DNA of 64,000 bases from Streptomyces sp. RB17 (GTDB taxonomy: Bacteria; Actinomycetota; Actinomycetes; Streptomycetales; Streptomycetaceae), in contig NZ_WEGL01000007.1 in NCBI RefSeq assembly GCF_009604455.1, forward strand, positions 434,001 to 498,000, read 5' to 3'. Positions 56,700 through 64,000 of the stretch are shown piece after piece; position 1 is the first letter of the stretch, and the number at the start of each line of letters is the position of its first letter. The notes under the pieces are model-generated. The model was not told where the DNA came from and searched no databases. It worked only from the letters and a program-made list of their open reading frames with translations. The translations under genes were made by a program, and so were the position numbers.

Positions 56700-56718
56700 C
56701 AGTATCGTCCGGTCCGTG
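56700..56718. promoter_or_regulatory. Possible overlapping divergent -10 elements with leaderless starts
   Basis: GTATCG/CGATAC at 56702-56707 gives a TAt-like -10 on each strand. Starts GTG 56716 (plus) and GTG 56693 (minus) lie about nine bases from it on either side, so both genes may be transcribed from overlapping promoters as leaderless messages. Confidence 0.35.
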
Positions 56719-57591
56719 ATTGACATCCCCGGTGATCTCGCGCAGGCCCAGGAGACCTACAACGGTGCGGCGGGGCGGGCGTTCATCGCGGGCCTGCCGG
56801 AACTCACGGCGACCTTCCTGCACCGGTGGCAGCTGCGGCTCGACGGGCCTTCCATGAACGGTGTCAGTGCACTGGTCCTGCCGGTGGTCCGGGCCGACGA
56901 CAGCCGTGCCGTGCTCAAGCTGCAGCTGCCGGACGAGGAGACCGAGGGCGAGCCCGTCGCACTGCGGACATGGGACGGCGACGGAGCCGTACGACTCCTG
57001 GACCACGACCCGACGACGGGCACCATGCTCCTGGAGCGGCTGGACGAGTCCCGGATGCTGTCCGCCGCCGACGACACGCGTGAGGCCGTCGTGGTCATCG
57101 CGCGGCTGCTGGCCCGGCTGACGTCCGTCCCGGCGCCGCCGGGGATGCGCCGGCTCGGCGACATCGCCGAGGCCATGCTGGAGCAGACCCCGTGGGCGCT
57201 GAAGCACATCCCCGACCTCGGGGCGCGCCGGACGATCGCCGACTGCGCGGCCGCGCTGCGTGAGGTCGTCGCAGAGCCCGGTGACCGGCTGCTGCACTGG
57301 GACCTGCACTTCGAGAACGTACTGGCCGCCGGCCGCGCCGAGTGGCTCGCCATCGACCCCAAGCCACTCGCCGGCGACCCGGGCTTCGAACTGTGGCCGG
57401 CGCTGGACAACCGCTTCGAGGCGGCCGAGGTACGCCGCCGCTTCGACGCCATGACGGAGGTGCTCGGCCTGGACCGGGAGCGGGCCCGCGCCTGGACCCT
57501 GGGCCGACTCCTGCAGAACACCCTGTGGGACGTGAAGGACGGCCGACCGATCGAGGAACGGCAGCTGGAGATCGGGCGGCGCCTGCTCTGA
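56716..57591 (+). CDS. Aminoglycoside/hydroxyurea phosphotransferase family protein (APH(6)-like)
   Basis: A 291-residue kinase from GTG 56716. VLPVVRADDSRAVLKLQLPDEE holds the ATP lysine, TMLLERLDESRML the hinge, LLHWDLHFENVLAAG the catalytic HxDxxxxN loop, and WLAIDPKPLAGDPGFELWPALDNR the metal Asp. The family includes streptomycin 6-phosphotransferase and the hydroxyurea kinase; no streptomycin cluster is present, so the true substrate is open. A perfect hairpin terminator follows six bases after the stop. Confidence 0.85.
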   Translation: MIDIPGDLAQAQETYNGAAGRAFIAGLPELTATFLHRWQLRLDGPSMNGVSALVLPVVRADDSRAVLKLQLPDEETEGEPVALRTWDGDGAVRLLDHDPTTGTMLLERLDESRMLSAADDTREAVVVIARLLARLTSVPAPPGMRRLGDIAEAMLEQTPWALKHIPDLGARRTIADCAAALREVVAEPGDRLLHWDLHFENVLAAGRAEWLAIDPKPLAGDPGFELWPALDNRFEAAEVRRRFDAMTEVLGLDRERARAWTLGRLLQNTLWDVKDGRPIEERQLEIGRRLL

Positions 57592-57596
57592 AAATG

Positions 57597-57628
57597 CCGA
57601 TGACCTGGGAGAAACCCCAGGTCATCGG
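57597..57628. terminator. Bidirectional hairpin between the kinase gene and tRNA-Thr
   Basis: CCGATGACCTGGG (57597-57609) pairs with CCCAGGTCATCGG (57616-57628) in a perfect 13-bp stem with a six-base loop. It sits six bases after the kinase stop and eight bases beyond the 3' end of the convergent tRNA, so it can serve both. Confidence 0.85.
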
Positions 57629-57635
57629 CCTATGG

Positions 57636-57709
57636 AGCCCCCTGTCGGATTCGAACCGACGACCTTCGCTTTACAAGAGCGGCGCTCTGACCAGCTGAGC
57701 TAAGGAGGC
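57636..57709 (-). tRNA. tRNA-Thr (anticodon TGT)
   Basis: A 74-nt cloverleaf on the minus strand. The acceptor stem is GCCTCCT with AGGGGGC, the D region GCTCAGCTGGTCAGAGC, the anticodon loop CTTGTAA with TGT at the anticodon positions, and the T arm GTCGGTTCGAATCCGAC. CCA is not encoded, as is common in Streptomyces. The anticodon reads ACA (and ACG by wobble) threonine codons, rare in this genome. Confidence 0.95.
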
Positions 57710-57793
57710 GTGCACCTGGGTGCTCGTGCAGTGTACCCAGGTCCTCGGCGGGTCCCGTCGAAAATTTCCGCGAAGTTCACAGTGGCCGAGGTG

Positions 57794-57823
57794 CTGACAG
57801 ATCGCGTGAACGCCAGGTACCGT
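57794..57823 (+). promoter_or_regulatory. Probable msiK promoter
   Basis: CTGACA (57794-57799), an 18-bp spacer and TACCGT (57818-57823) form a plausible vegetative promoter. Transcription would begin near 57830, about 85 bp before ATG 57916 and just upstream of the dre-like site at 57841. Confidence 0.55.
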
Positions 57824-57840
57824 CCTGAGCCAGTTCACTC

Positions 57841-57856
57841 GTGTGGACTACACCAA
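57841..57856. promoter_or_regulatory. DasR dre-like site upstream of msiK
   Basis: GTGTGGACTACACCAA keeps TGG-CTA-ACCA of the dre consensus A(C/G)TGGTCTAGACCACT and resembles the two sites before nagK (36704-36737). It lies about 60 bp before the msiK ATG, after the proposed promoter. MsiK is known to be linked to GlcNAc/chitobiose uptake and DasR in Streptomyces. Confidence 0.6.
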
Positions 57857-57915
57857 CCACCTTCCTACAACGGATCGTCCGGCACGTTCCTGCCGGTAGA
57901 AGGGGGCCCATCACC

Positions 57916-59052
<1,137 letters not shown>

Positions 59053-59109
59053 GCGCGTGTGCGCGGCACGCATGCACACAGGCTGAGCTGCGTGTTTGTG
59101 CCGCGTTGA

Positions 59110-59147
59110 CGAAAGGGGCCCTGCGGAGTGCCGCAGGGCCCCTTTCG
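59110..59147 (+). terminator. Terminator of msiK
   Basis: CGAAAGGGGCCCTGCGG (59110-59126) and CCGCAGGGCCCCTTTCG (59131-59147) form a perfect 17-bp stem around AGTG, 57 bp after the msiK stop. It is the strongest hairpin in the window. Confidence 0.9.
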
Positions 59148-59281
59148 CGCTGTTTGCGCGTGTGGATATACCCCGGCACAGCAATCAATTCGGGCGGGCC
59201 TCGTCAACCCCTTACCCAGAAAGTGGCACTGTCTCATCCCCCGAAAGGGTGACTAAATGTCGCCAAATCATTACCCCGCGC

Positions 59282-59287
59282 TACCCT
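59282..59287 (+). promoter_or_regulatory. -10 element for a leaderless secreted-protein gene
   Basis: TACCCT lies seven bases upstream of GTG 59295, the spacing expected when transcription starts at the start codon. No Shine-Dalgarno is present before the GTG. A clear -35 is not visible. Confidence 0.45.
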
Positions 59288-59294
59288 CACACGC

Positions 59295-59756
59295 GTGAAG
59301 CACTCCACCAACCCTCAGACGCGACGCGGCCACCGGGGCGGCCCTGCCCGCCGGATCGGCCGCACTCTCGCCCTTGTCCTGCCCGTCGTCCTGGTGCTCT
59401 CGGGAACCCTCGCGGTGACCCGGGTCAACTGGACGGGAAGCCCCTCCAGCTCGGTGCTGGCCGCCTCGGACGTCTCCTCGGCGGAGGTCTCCACCAAGAC
59501 GGTCTCCCGCGCTCCGGAGGACGTGCTCCGTGACCGGCTGATCGCCGAGCTGCAGAAAAGGAACCCCGGTGTCGTCCTCACCCACCTCCAGCAGGCGGTG
59601 AACGGGCGCCCCTCGCTGGCCCGGCACTGTTCCGCGATCGCCCGCGCCCTGGGCCAGGCGGCGGCGCGCATCTACGGCGTCCCGCGCGCCCAGTCCTACG
59701 CCCGTCCGGTGTGCGACACGTCGTTCGCCTCGGGCGTGCTGGCCGCGCGCGGCTGA
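59295..59756 (+). CDS. Secreted or membrane-anchored hypothetical protein
   Basis: A 153-residue protein from GTG 59295. A basic N-terminus (QTRRGHRGGPARRIGR) and hydrophobic segment (TLALVLPVVLVLSGTLAV) form an uncleaved anchor or signal peptide. The exported part has EDVLRDRLIAELQKRNPGVVLTHLQQAVNGRPSLARHCSAIARALGQAAARIYG and two cysteines (HCSAI, VCDTS) that may form a disulfide. No known domain is recognised; similar short proteins follow msiK in other Streptomyces as far as I remember. Confidence 0.72.
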   Translation: MKHSTNPQTRRGHRGGPARRIGRTLALVLPVVLVLSGTLAVTRVNWTGSPSSSVLAASDVSSAEVSTKTVSRAPEDVLRDRLIAELQKRNPGVVLTHLQQAVNGRPSLARHCSAIARALGQAAARIYGVPRAQSYARPVCDTSFASGVLAARG

Positions 59757-59867
59757 ACGGGGCGCCGGGCAGGGCCAAAAGCCGGTGAGCGCTCCTTCGG
59801 GTAACGGCTGCCCGAGGAGCGCGCCACCGCCGGACGGCCCCGGGCGTGGGCCACGTACAGTGCGGTC

Positions 59868-60599
59868 ATGACCCATCCCAACGCCGCGTCGCGCCCCACT
59901 CAAGCCGTGGTCCTGGCCGGTGGCCAGGGCTCCCGGCTGCGTCCGTACACCGACGACCGGCCCAAGCCGATGGTCGAGATCCCCGGCACGGGGACTCCGA
60001 TCATCGGCCATCAGCTGACCTGGCTCGCCGAGGAAGGCGTGACCGACGTGGTCGTGTCCTGCGGCCACCTCGCCGACGTCCTGCAGAAGTGGCTGGACTC
60101 CGCCGACCTGCCGCTCTCCGTCACCACCGTGGTGGAGACCGAGCCCCTCGGCCGTGGCGGCGGCCTCAAGTACGCCGCCGCGCGTCTTCCCCACCCGGAT
60201 CGGCCCTGGTACGCCACCAACGGCGACATCTGGACCCGCTTCTCCCTGCGGGACATGGCCGACTTCCACACCGAGCGGGACGCCGTAGCGACCTTGGCCC
60301 TGGCCCGGCCGCGTATCCCCTGGGGTGCGGTGAAGACGGACGGGTTCGGGCACATCACCGACTTCATCGAGGCCCCGCCGTCGACGTTCGAGATCAACGC
60401 GGGTGTGTATGTGTTCTCGCCCGGGTTCGCGGAGTTGCTGCCGGAGCGGGGGGATCACGAGCGGACCACGTTTCCCGGGCTGGCCCGGGAGCGGAAGCTT
60501 GCCGGGTTCCCAATTCCGCAGGGGGCTTACTGGCGGGCCATCGATACGGCCAAGGATCTCACCGAGGCGGCCAAGGAGTTGGCGGCGTTGGGGCGGTAG
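59868..60599 (+). CDS. Sugar-1-phosphate nucleotidyltransferase
   Basis: A 243-residue nucleotidyltransferase. AVVLAGGQGSRLRPYTDDRPKPMVEI is the nucleotide-binding signature GGxGxRLxPxTxxxPKPM, GRGGGLKYAA and ATNGDIW (in place of NGD) form the sugar site, and AGVYVFSPGF completes it. Family members make NDP-glucose or GDP-mannose-type sugars, but specificity cannot be settled. ATG 59868 is used. A strong terminator follows at 60633. Confidence 0.88.
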   Translation: MTHPNAASRPTQAVVLAGGQGSRLRPYTDDRPKPMVEIPGTGTPIIGHQLTWLAEEGVTDVVVSCGHLADVLQKWLDSADLPLSVTTVVETEPLGRGGGLKYAAARLPHPDRPWYATNGDIWTRFSLRDMADFHTERDAVATLALARPRIPWGAVKTDGFGHITDFIEAPPSTFEINAGVYVFSPGFAELLPERGDHERTTFPGLARERKLAGFPIPQGAYWRAIDTAKDLTEAAKELAALGR

Positions 60600-60632
60600 T
60601 CGTGCCGTCGAAGCGGTAGTCGTGCCGTCAAG

Positions 60633-60668
60633 AAGGGGCCCCGTACCTCCACTGGTACGGGGCCCCTT
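60633..60668. terminator. Bidirectional terminator between the nucleotidyltransferase and DoxX genes
   Basis: AAGGGGCCCCGTACC (60633-60647) pairs with GGTACGGGGCCCCTT (60654-60668), followed by TTTTG on the plus strand. It ends the rightward nucleotidyltransferase gene and lies 14 bp beyond the leftward DoxX stop. A short direct repeat of GCGGTAGTCGTGCCGTC precedes it and includes the stop codon. Confidence 0.88.
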
Positions 60669-60681
60669 TTGTCCGGCTCGG

Positions 60682-62376
60682 TCAGCCCAGCAGGCCTCCC
60701 ACCAGGCCCGGCTGGCCGCTGGACGAAGAACCGCCCGAGCCGCCGGAGGTGGACGTGCCGCCGGAGGTGGAACTGCCGCCGGTGCTGGTCGGGCCCGCTG
60801 TGGTGCTCGGGGCGCCGCCCGTCGGGGAGGACTGGCGGGGCGGGGTCTGGCCCGTTGTGCCCTGGGTCTGGCTGGGGGTCGTGGTCGTACCGCCGGCGCT
60901 GCGGGTGGCGCCCGGGGTGGTCGCCGCGCCGGAGGGGCTCGCGCCGGCCGTGGCGCCGCCCGTGGGCGAAGTGGAGGCGGACGGGGTCTTCTTGCGCTGT
61001 CCGGGCTCCTGGGGGACCGGGGAGCCGGGGAGGTTGTTGCGGGGGGCCTCGCCCGGGCCGGGGACGACGACGCGGCTGGAGTCGCGTACGGCGCCGCCGA
61101 GGAGGGAGCCGACGAGGAGGGTGACGCCGACGGTGACGGCCGTGATCAGGGCGCCGCGGCGCAGGACGTAGCGGCGCAGGTCCCAGATGTCGGCGCGGGG
61201 GCCGAGGCGGCGCCAGGCGCCGGCGGCCAGGCGGCCGTCCACGGAGTAGACGGGGGCGCCGGCGATGATCAGCGGGGACCAGGCGGCCATGTAGATGATG
61301 TCGGGGGCGTCGTAGGCGGGGACCGTCTTCCAGCTGACCGTGACGATCAGGGCGGCGGACAGCAGGGCTCCCACGATCGCGGCGACGCGCTGCCAGCAGC
61401 CGAGGACGGTCAGGACGCCGACGGCCACCTGGAGGAAGGCGATGACCAGGCCGGAGCCGACGGGGTGGTGCAGGGCGAACTGGCGCAGTGGCTCGGCGAC
61501 CTCCCAGGGGTGCAGTGTGTTGAGCCACTTGACCATGGAGCCGCGTTTGCCGCCGTCGAAGTAGAGCGGGTCGCACAGCTTGCCCATGCCGGCGTAGACG
61601 GAGATGAAGCCGAGGAAGATGCGCAGGGGGAGGAGGACGACGCCGAGGTTCATCCGGCGGCCGGGGAAGTAGGCGTGCCGGGCCGGGTCGTCCCCGTGCC
61701 GGCGGGCGGGGCGGGGGGCATCGGGGTCGGAGGGGTCGGCGTAGTCGTCGTACTCGTCGTACTCGCCGTAGCCGTCGTGGCCGTCGTACGGCTCGAAGTC
61801 GGTGTCCGGGTAGGGGGGTTCGTCGTAGGCGCCGCCGACGGTGCGCATGTGCGGGAGCAGGCGGGTGCCGGCGGTGGCGTCGGGGGCCGTGCGCTGGTGG
61901 CCCACGACCGGCGTCTCGACCGTCTGGTCCAGCCTGTCGTAGGCGTCGTCGTAGTCGGTTCCGACGCGTGGGATGACCTGGGTGGCGCCGGGCTCGGGCT
62001 CGTCGACGTGGCGGACGCTGCTGCCCCGCACGGCCTGGAGGAGCCGGTGGGCGCCGGTGTCGTCGGGGGCGGACTTGCCGCTCCACACGACGGGGCGGCG
62101 ACGGCCGGCCGCGGCGCCCGGCCGGCCCGCCGTGCCCACGACGGGCATCCGGGCGGCGTCCTGGGCGGCGCTCAGATGCCGGGCGATCCGCGGGGATTGG
62201 GCGCGCTTCGTCGATGCGCCCAGCTGCACGCGGAAGCTGGCGTGATTGACGATGACCTGCGCCGGATCGCTCGGCACCTTCACCATGCTCAGCGCGGGAG
62301 CGTCGTCGGCCCCGGACTGGAATCCCGACGAGCGTCCCCCCGTGGGTGTGCGGGGTGTTCTGGTGTCCACACTCAT
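60682..62376 (-). CDS. DoxX-family membrane protein with long low-complexity tails
   Basis: A 564-residue protein. Residues 1-245 are a cytoplasmic, acidic and proline-rich region (YDEPPYPDTDFEPYDGHDGYGEYDEYDDYADP). A DoxX-like core of four helices follows (LGVVLLPLRIFLGFISVYAGMGKL; GLVIAFLQVAVGVLTVLGCW; IVGALLSAALIVTV; IIYMAAWSPLIIAG), and after another helix a Ser/Thr/Gly-rich tail. DoxX proteins are linked to redox or sulfur metabolism in some bacteria, but the role here is unknown. ATG 62376 is used. Confidence 0.85.
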   Translation of the reverse strand: MSVDTRTPRTPTGGRSSGFQSGADDAPALSMVKVPSDPAQVIVNHASFRVQLGASTKRAQSPRIARHLSAAQDAARMPVVGTAGRPGAAAGRRRPVVWSGKSAPDDTGAHRLLQAVRGSSVRHVDEPEPGATQVIPRVGTDYDDAYDRLDQTVETPVVGHQRTAPDATAGTRLLPHMRTVGGAYDEPPYPDTDFEPYDGHDGYGEYDEYDDYADPSDPDAPRPARRHGDDPARHAYFPGRRMNLGVVLLPLRIFLGFISVYAGMGKLCDPLYFDGGKRGSMVKWLNTLHPWEVAEPLRQFALHHPVGSGLVIAFLQVAVGVLTVLGCWQRVAAIVGALLSAALIVTVSWKTVPAYDAPDIIYMAAWSPLIIAGAPVYSVDGRLAAGAWRRLGPRADIWDLRRYVLRRGALITAVTVGVTLLVGSLLGGAVRDSSRVVVPGPGEAPRNNLPGSPVPQEPGQRKKTPSASTSPTGGATAGASPSGAATTPGATRSAGGTTTTPSQTQGTTGQTPPRQSSPTGGAPSTTAGPTSTGGSSTSGGTSTSGGSGGSSSSGQPGLVGGLLG

Positions 62377-62405
62377 CTAACCGAGCGACGTGGAGTTAGG
62401 ACACT

Positions 62406-62443
62406 GCTTTGACCGGGCGGATGTGTCCGGACCCCGTCAAAGC
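62406..62443. promoter_or_regulatory. Inverted repeat between rlmB and the DoxX gene
   Basis: GCTTTGAC (62406-62413) and GTCAAAGC (62436-62443) are perfect eight-base arms around 22 bases. The minus-strand arm contains TTTGAC, which could be a -35 for the DoxX gene. It may alternatively terminate rlmB, whose stop is at 62530. Confidence 0.4.
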
Positions 62444-62529
62444 GGCCTCGAACGCCACATGGGCGCCAGAATTACCCCGCAAGGGTGAATTCGCGGACGG
62501 GTGTTCAGTCCCGTCGGCGTGCCGTTACG

Positions 62530-63471
62530 TCAGCTGCGCCTGCGGGCCGCCTCGTACAGCACGATGCCCGCCGCCACGCCGGCGTTGAGCGACTCCGCGC
62601 CGCCCGGCATCGGGATGCGGACGCGGGCGTCGCAGGTTTCGCCGACCAGGCGGGACAGGCCCTTGCCCTCGCTGCCGACGACGATGACGACCGGGCCGTC
62701 GAGTGCTTCCAGGTCGCCGAGTTCGACCTCGCCGTCCGCCGCCAGGCCCACGACCGTGATGCCGGCCTTCTTGTACGCCTCCAGGGCGCGGGTGAGGTTG
62801 GTGGCGCGGGCGACCGGGGTGCGGGCGGCCGTGCCGGCGGAGGTCTTCCAGGCGCCGGCGGTCATGCCGGCCGAGCGGCGCTCGGGCACGACGACGCCGT
62901 GGCCGCCGAAGGCGGAGACGGAGCGGACGACCGCGCCGAGGTTGCGCGGGTCGGTGACGCCGTCGAGGGCGACGACGAGCGGGTCCTCGCCCTCGTCGGC
63001 GGCGGCGTCGAGCAGGTCCTCGGGGTGGGCGTACTCGTACGGCGGGACCTGGAGGACGAGGCCCTGGTGGTTGAGGCCGTTCGTCATGCGGTCCAGCTCG
63101 GGGCGGGGGGCCTCCATCAGGTTGATGTTGCCGCGCTCGGCGGCGAGCTGGAGGGCCTCGCGGACGCGCTCGTCGTTGTCGATGAACTGCTGGACGTACA
63201 GGGTGTTGGCGGGAACGCCCTCGCGGAGCGCCTCGACGACCGGGTTGCGGCCGACGACCAGCTCGGAGGTCGACCTGCCGCCGCCCCGGCGCTGCTGCGG
63301 GCGGCCCTGGGCACGGCGGGTCTTGGCCGCGGCGGCGCGCTGCTTGGCGTGACCCTTGCGCATCTCGGCGGGCGGGGTCGGGCCCTTGCCCTCCAGGCCC
63401 CGGCGCCGCTTGCCGCCGCTGCCGACCTGCGCGCCCTTCTTGCCGGACATGCGGCGGTTGTTCGCGGCCAT
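62530..63471 (-). CDS. rlmB: 23S rRNA 2'-O-methyltransferase, RlmB-type (SPOUT)
   Basis: A 313-residue protein. The basic N-terminal extension (NNRRMSGKKGAQVGSGGKRRRGLEGKG...) is typical of actinobacterial members. SELVVGRNPVVEALREG begins the substrate-binding domain, and the SpoU fold has ALDGVTDPRNLGAVVRSVSAFGGHGVVVPERRSAGM, IVVGSEGKGLSRLVGETCD and IPMPGGAESLNAGVAAGIVLYE, the trefoil-knot motifs. It should methylate G2251 (E. coli numbering) of 23S rRNA. It sits directly after cysS on the same strand, a common order. Confidence 0.94.
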   Translation of the reverse strand: MAANNRRMSGKKGAQVGSGGKRRRGLEGKGPTPPAEMRKGHAKQRAAAAKTRRAQGRPQQRRGGGRSTSELVVGRNPVVEALREGVPANTLYVQQFIDNDERVREALQLAAERGNINLMEAPRPELDRMTNGLNHQGLVLQVPPYEYAHPEDLLDAAADEGEDPLVVALDGVTDPRNLGAVVRSVSAFGGHGVVVPERRSAGMTAGAWKTSAGTAARTPVARATNLTRALEAYKKAGITVVGLAADGEVELGDLEALDGPVVIVVGSEGKGLSRLVGETCDARVRIPMPGGAESLNAGVAAGIVLYEAARRRS

Positions 63472-63572
63472 GACCTACCTGTTCTCTGCGTCTTCTGCGG
63501 GAAAAGTGTGCGTACGTCTATGCAGTGTGCCGCCCGGGGGGCCGGGCGGCACAATCGATCAAGGGTCGGGGC

Positions 63573-64000
63573 CTACCGGGACCCGAGGGTCCAGCGCGGG
63601 CCCTGCGGGCTGTCCTCGATGACCAGGCCCGACTGGTTCAGCTGGTCGCGGATGGCGTCGGCGGTGGCCCAGTCCTTGCGGGTGCGGGCGGACTCGCGCT
63701 GGTCGAGGACGAGTCGGACGAGGCTGTCGACCACGCCGTGCAGGTCCTCGCTCTGGTCGGACTCCCCCGCCCAGTGTGCGTCGAGCGGGTCGAGGCCGAG
63801 GACGCCGAGCATGGCCCGTACCTCGGCCAGGCGCTCGACGGCGGCCTCCTTGTCGTCGGCGGCCAGCGCGCTGTTGCCCTGCCGGACGGTGGTGTGCACG
63901 ACGGCGAGGGCCTGCGGGACGCCCAGGTCGTCGTCCATCGCCTCGGCGAAGGCGGGCGGGACCTCGCCGGCCGGCTCCACGGTCTTGCCGGCGAGCTCGG
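63573..64000 (-). CDS. cysS: Cysteinyl-tRNA synthetase (C-terminal part, runs off the right edge)
   Basis: The last 142 codons of cysS. The visible part is the anticodon-binding DALR domain (AFAEAMDDDLGVPQALAVVHTTVRQGNSALAADDKEAAVERLAEVRAMLGVLGLDP) and the terminal RKDWATADAIRDQLNQSGLVIEDSPQGPRWTL, which is highly characteristic. The catalytic HIGH and KMSKS motifs would lie beyond the window. It charges tRNA-Cys. rlmB lies about 100 bp downstream on the same strand. Confidence 0.95.
   Translation of the reverse strand, partial: ELAGKTVEPAGEVPPAFAEAMDDDLGVPQALAVVHTTVRQGNSALAADDKEAAVERLAEVRAMLGVLGLDPLDAHWAGESDQSEDLHGVVDSLVRLVLDQRESARTRKDWATADAIRDQLNQSGLVIEDSPQGPRWTLGSR

Noticed and set aside
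56716..57591. Streptomycin resistance determinant of a streptomycin producer
   Set aside because: No streptomycin biosynthetic genes are present; the APH(6)/hydroxyurea-kinase family is widespread in Streptomyces cores, so only the family name is used.
57636..57709. Integration site use of tRNA-Thr
   Set aside because: No integrase gene or duplicated tRNA 3' end is found on either side, so there is no sign of an inserted element here.

Overview
The window is very GC-rich, with GTG/TTG starts, dense short operons and small intergenic gaps. Its gene content (futalosine menaquinone genes, groEL2, MsiK, CdgB, DasR-type sites, TerD, many ECF sigma factors) points to the chromosomal core of a Streptomyces. 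From memory the gene order matches the S. coelicolor SCO4235-SCO433x segment, but I could not run a comparison. I see no prophage, biosynthetic cluster or CRISPR array. One short palindromic MITE-like insertion and several tandem-repeat tracts are present.

Layout. 0-5.5 kb: end of a DUF3027-type gene, an MFS protein, a lipoprotein, mqnB-mqnD (overlapping), a cold-shock-domain protein, a HAD phosphatase. 5.6-14.6 kb: a HAAS-type membrane protein, an XPB-domain protein followed by the XPB helicase, a HelD/HelR-type RNA polymerase motor, a glutamine/proline repeat zinc-ribbon membrane protein. 14.7-22.6 kb: cutC, an HD hydrolase, an isomerase-like/GNAT fusion, a divergent RpiR regulator and murQ flanked by two minisatellites, and an old-yellow-enzyme reductase. 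22.8-26.8 kb: two divergent ECF operons, each pairing a sigma factor with a cell-wall-enzyme-like protein whose transpeptidase signature looks degenerate. 27-31.6 kb: groEL2 behind two tandem CIRCE elements, a cold-shock gene, and a SAM-I riboswitch controlling a threonine-synthase-like gene plus a ubiquitin-like sulfur carrier. 31.6-35.3 kb: gpgS, otsA, otsB. 35.3-41 kb: a sugar-binding lipoprotein divergent from nagK-nagA around paired DasR-like sites, a PfkB kinase and a CBM-like membrane protein. 41-50 kb: cdgB with CRP-like and BldD-like sites, ECF41-type sigma factor, arfB, terD, a GNAT-Nudix fusion, an M1 peptidase. 50-57.6 kb: redox enzymes, an MFS exporter, a rhomboid-like protein, an aminoglycoside-kinase-family protein. 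57.6-64 kb: tRNA-Thr, msiK, a sugar nucleotidyltransferase, a DoxX protein, rlmB, and the end of cysS.

How the parts connect. nagK-nagA, murQ with its RpiR regulator, the sugar-binding lipoprotein and msiK form an amino-sugar uptake and recycling theme; DasR-type sites lie before nagK and before msiK. The SAM riboswitch in front of the ThrC-like/sulfur-carrier pair argues that this pair makes homocysteine for methionine rather than threonine. The two ECF operons at 22.8-26.8 kb look like an envelope-stress module and are the least explained part of the window.
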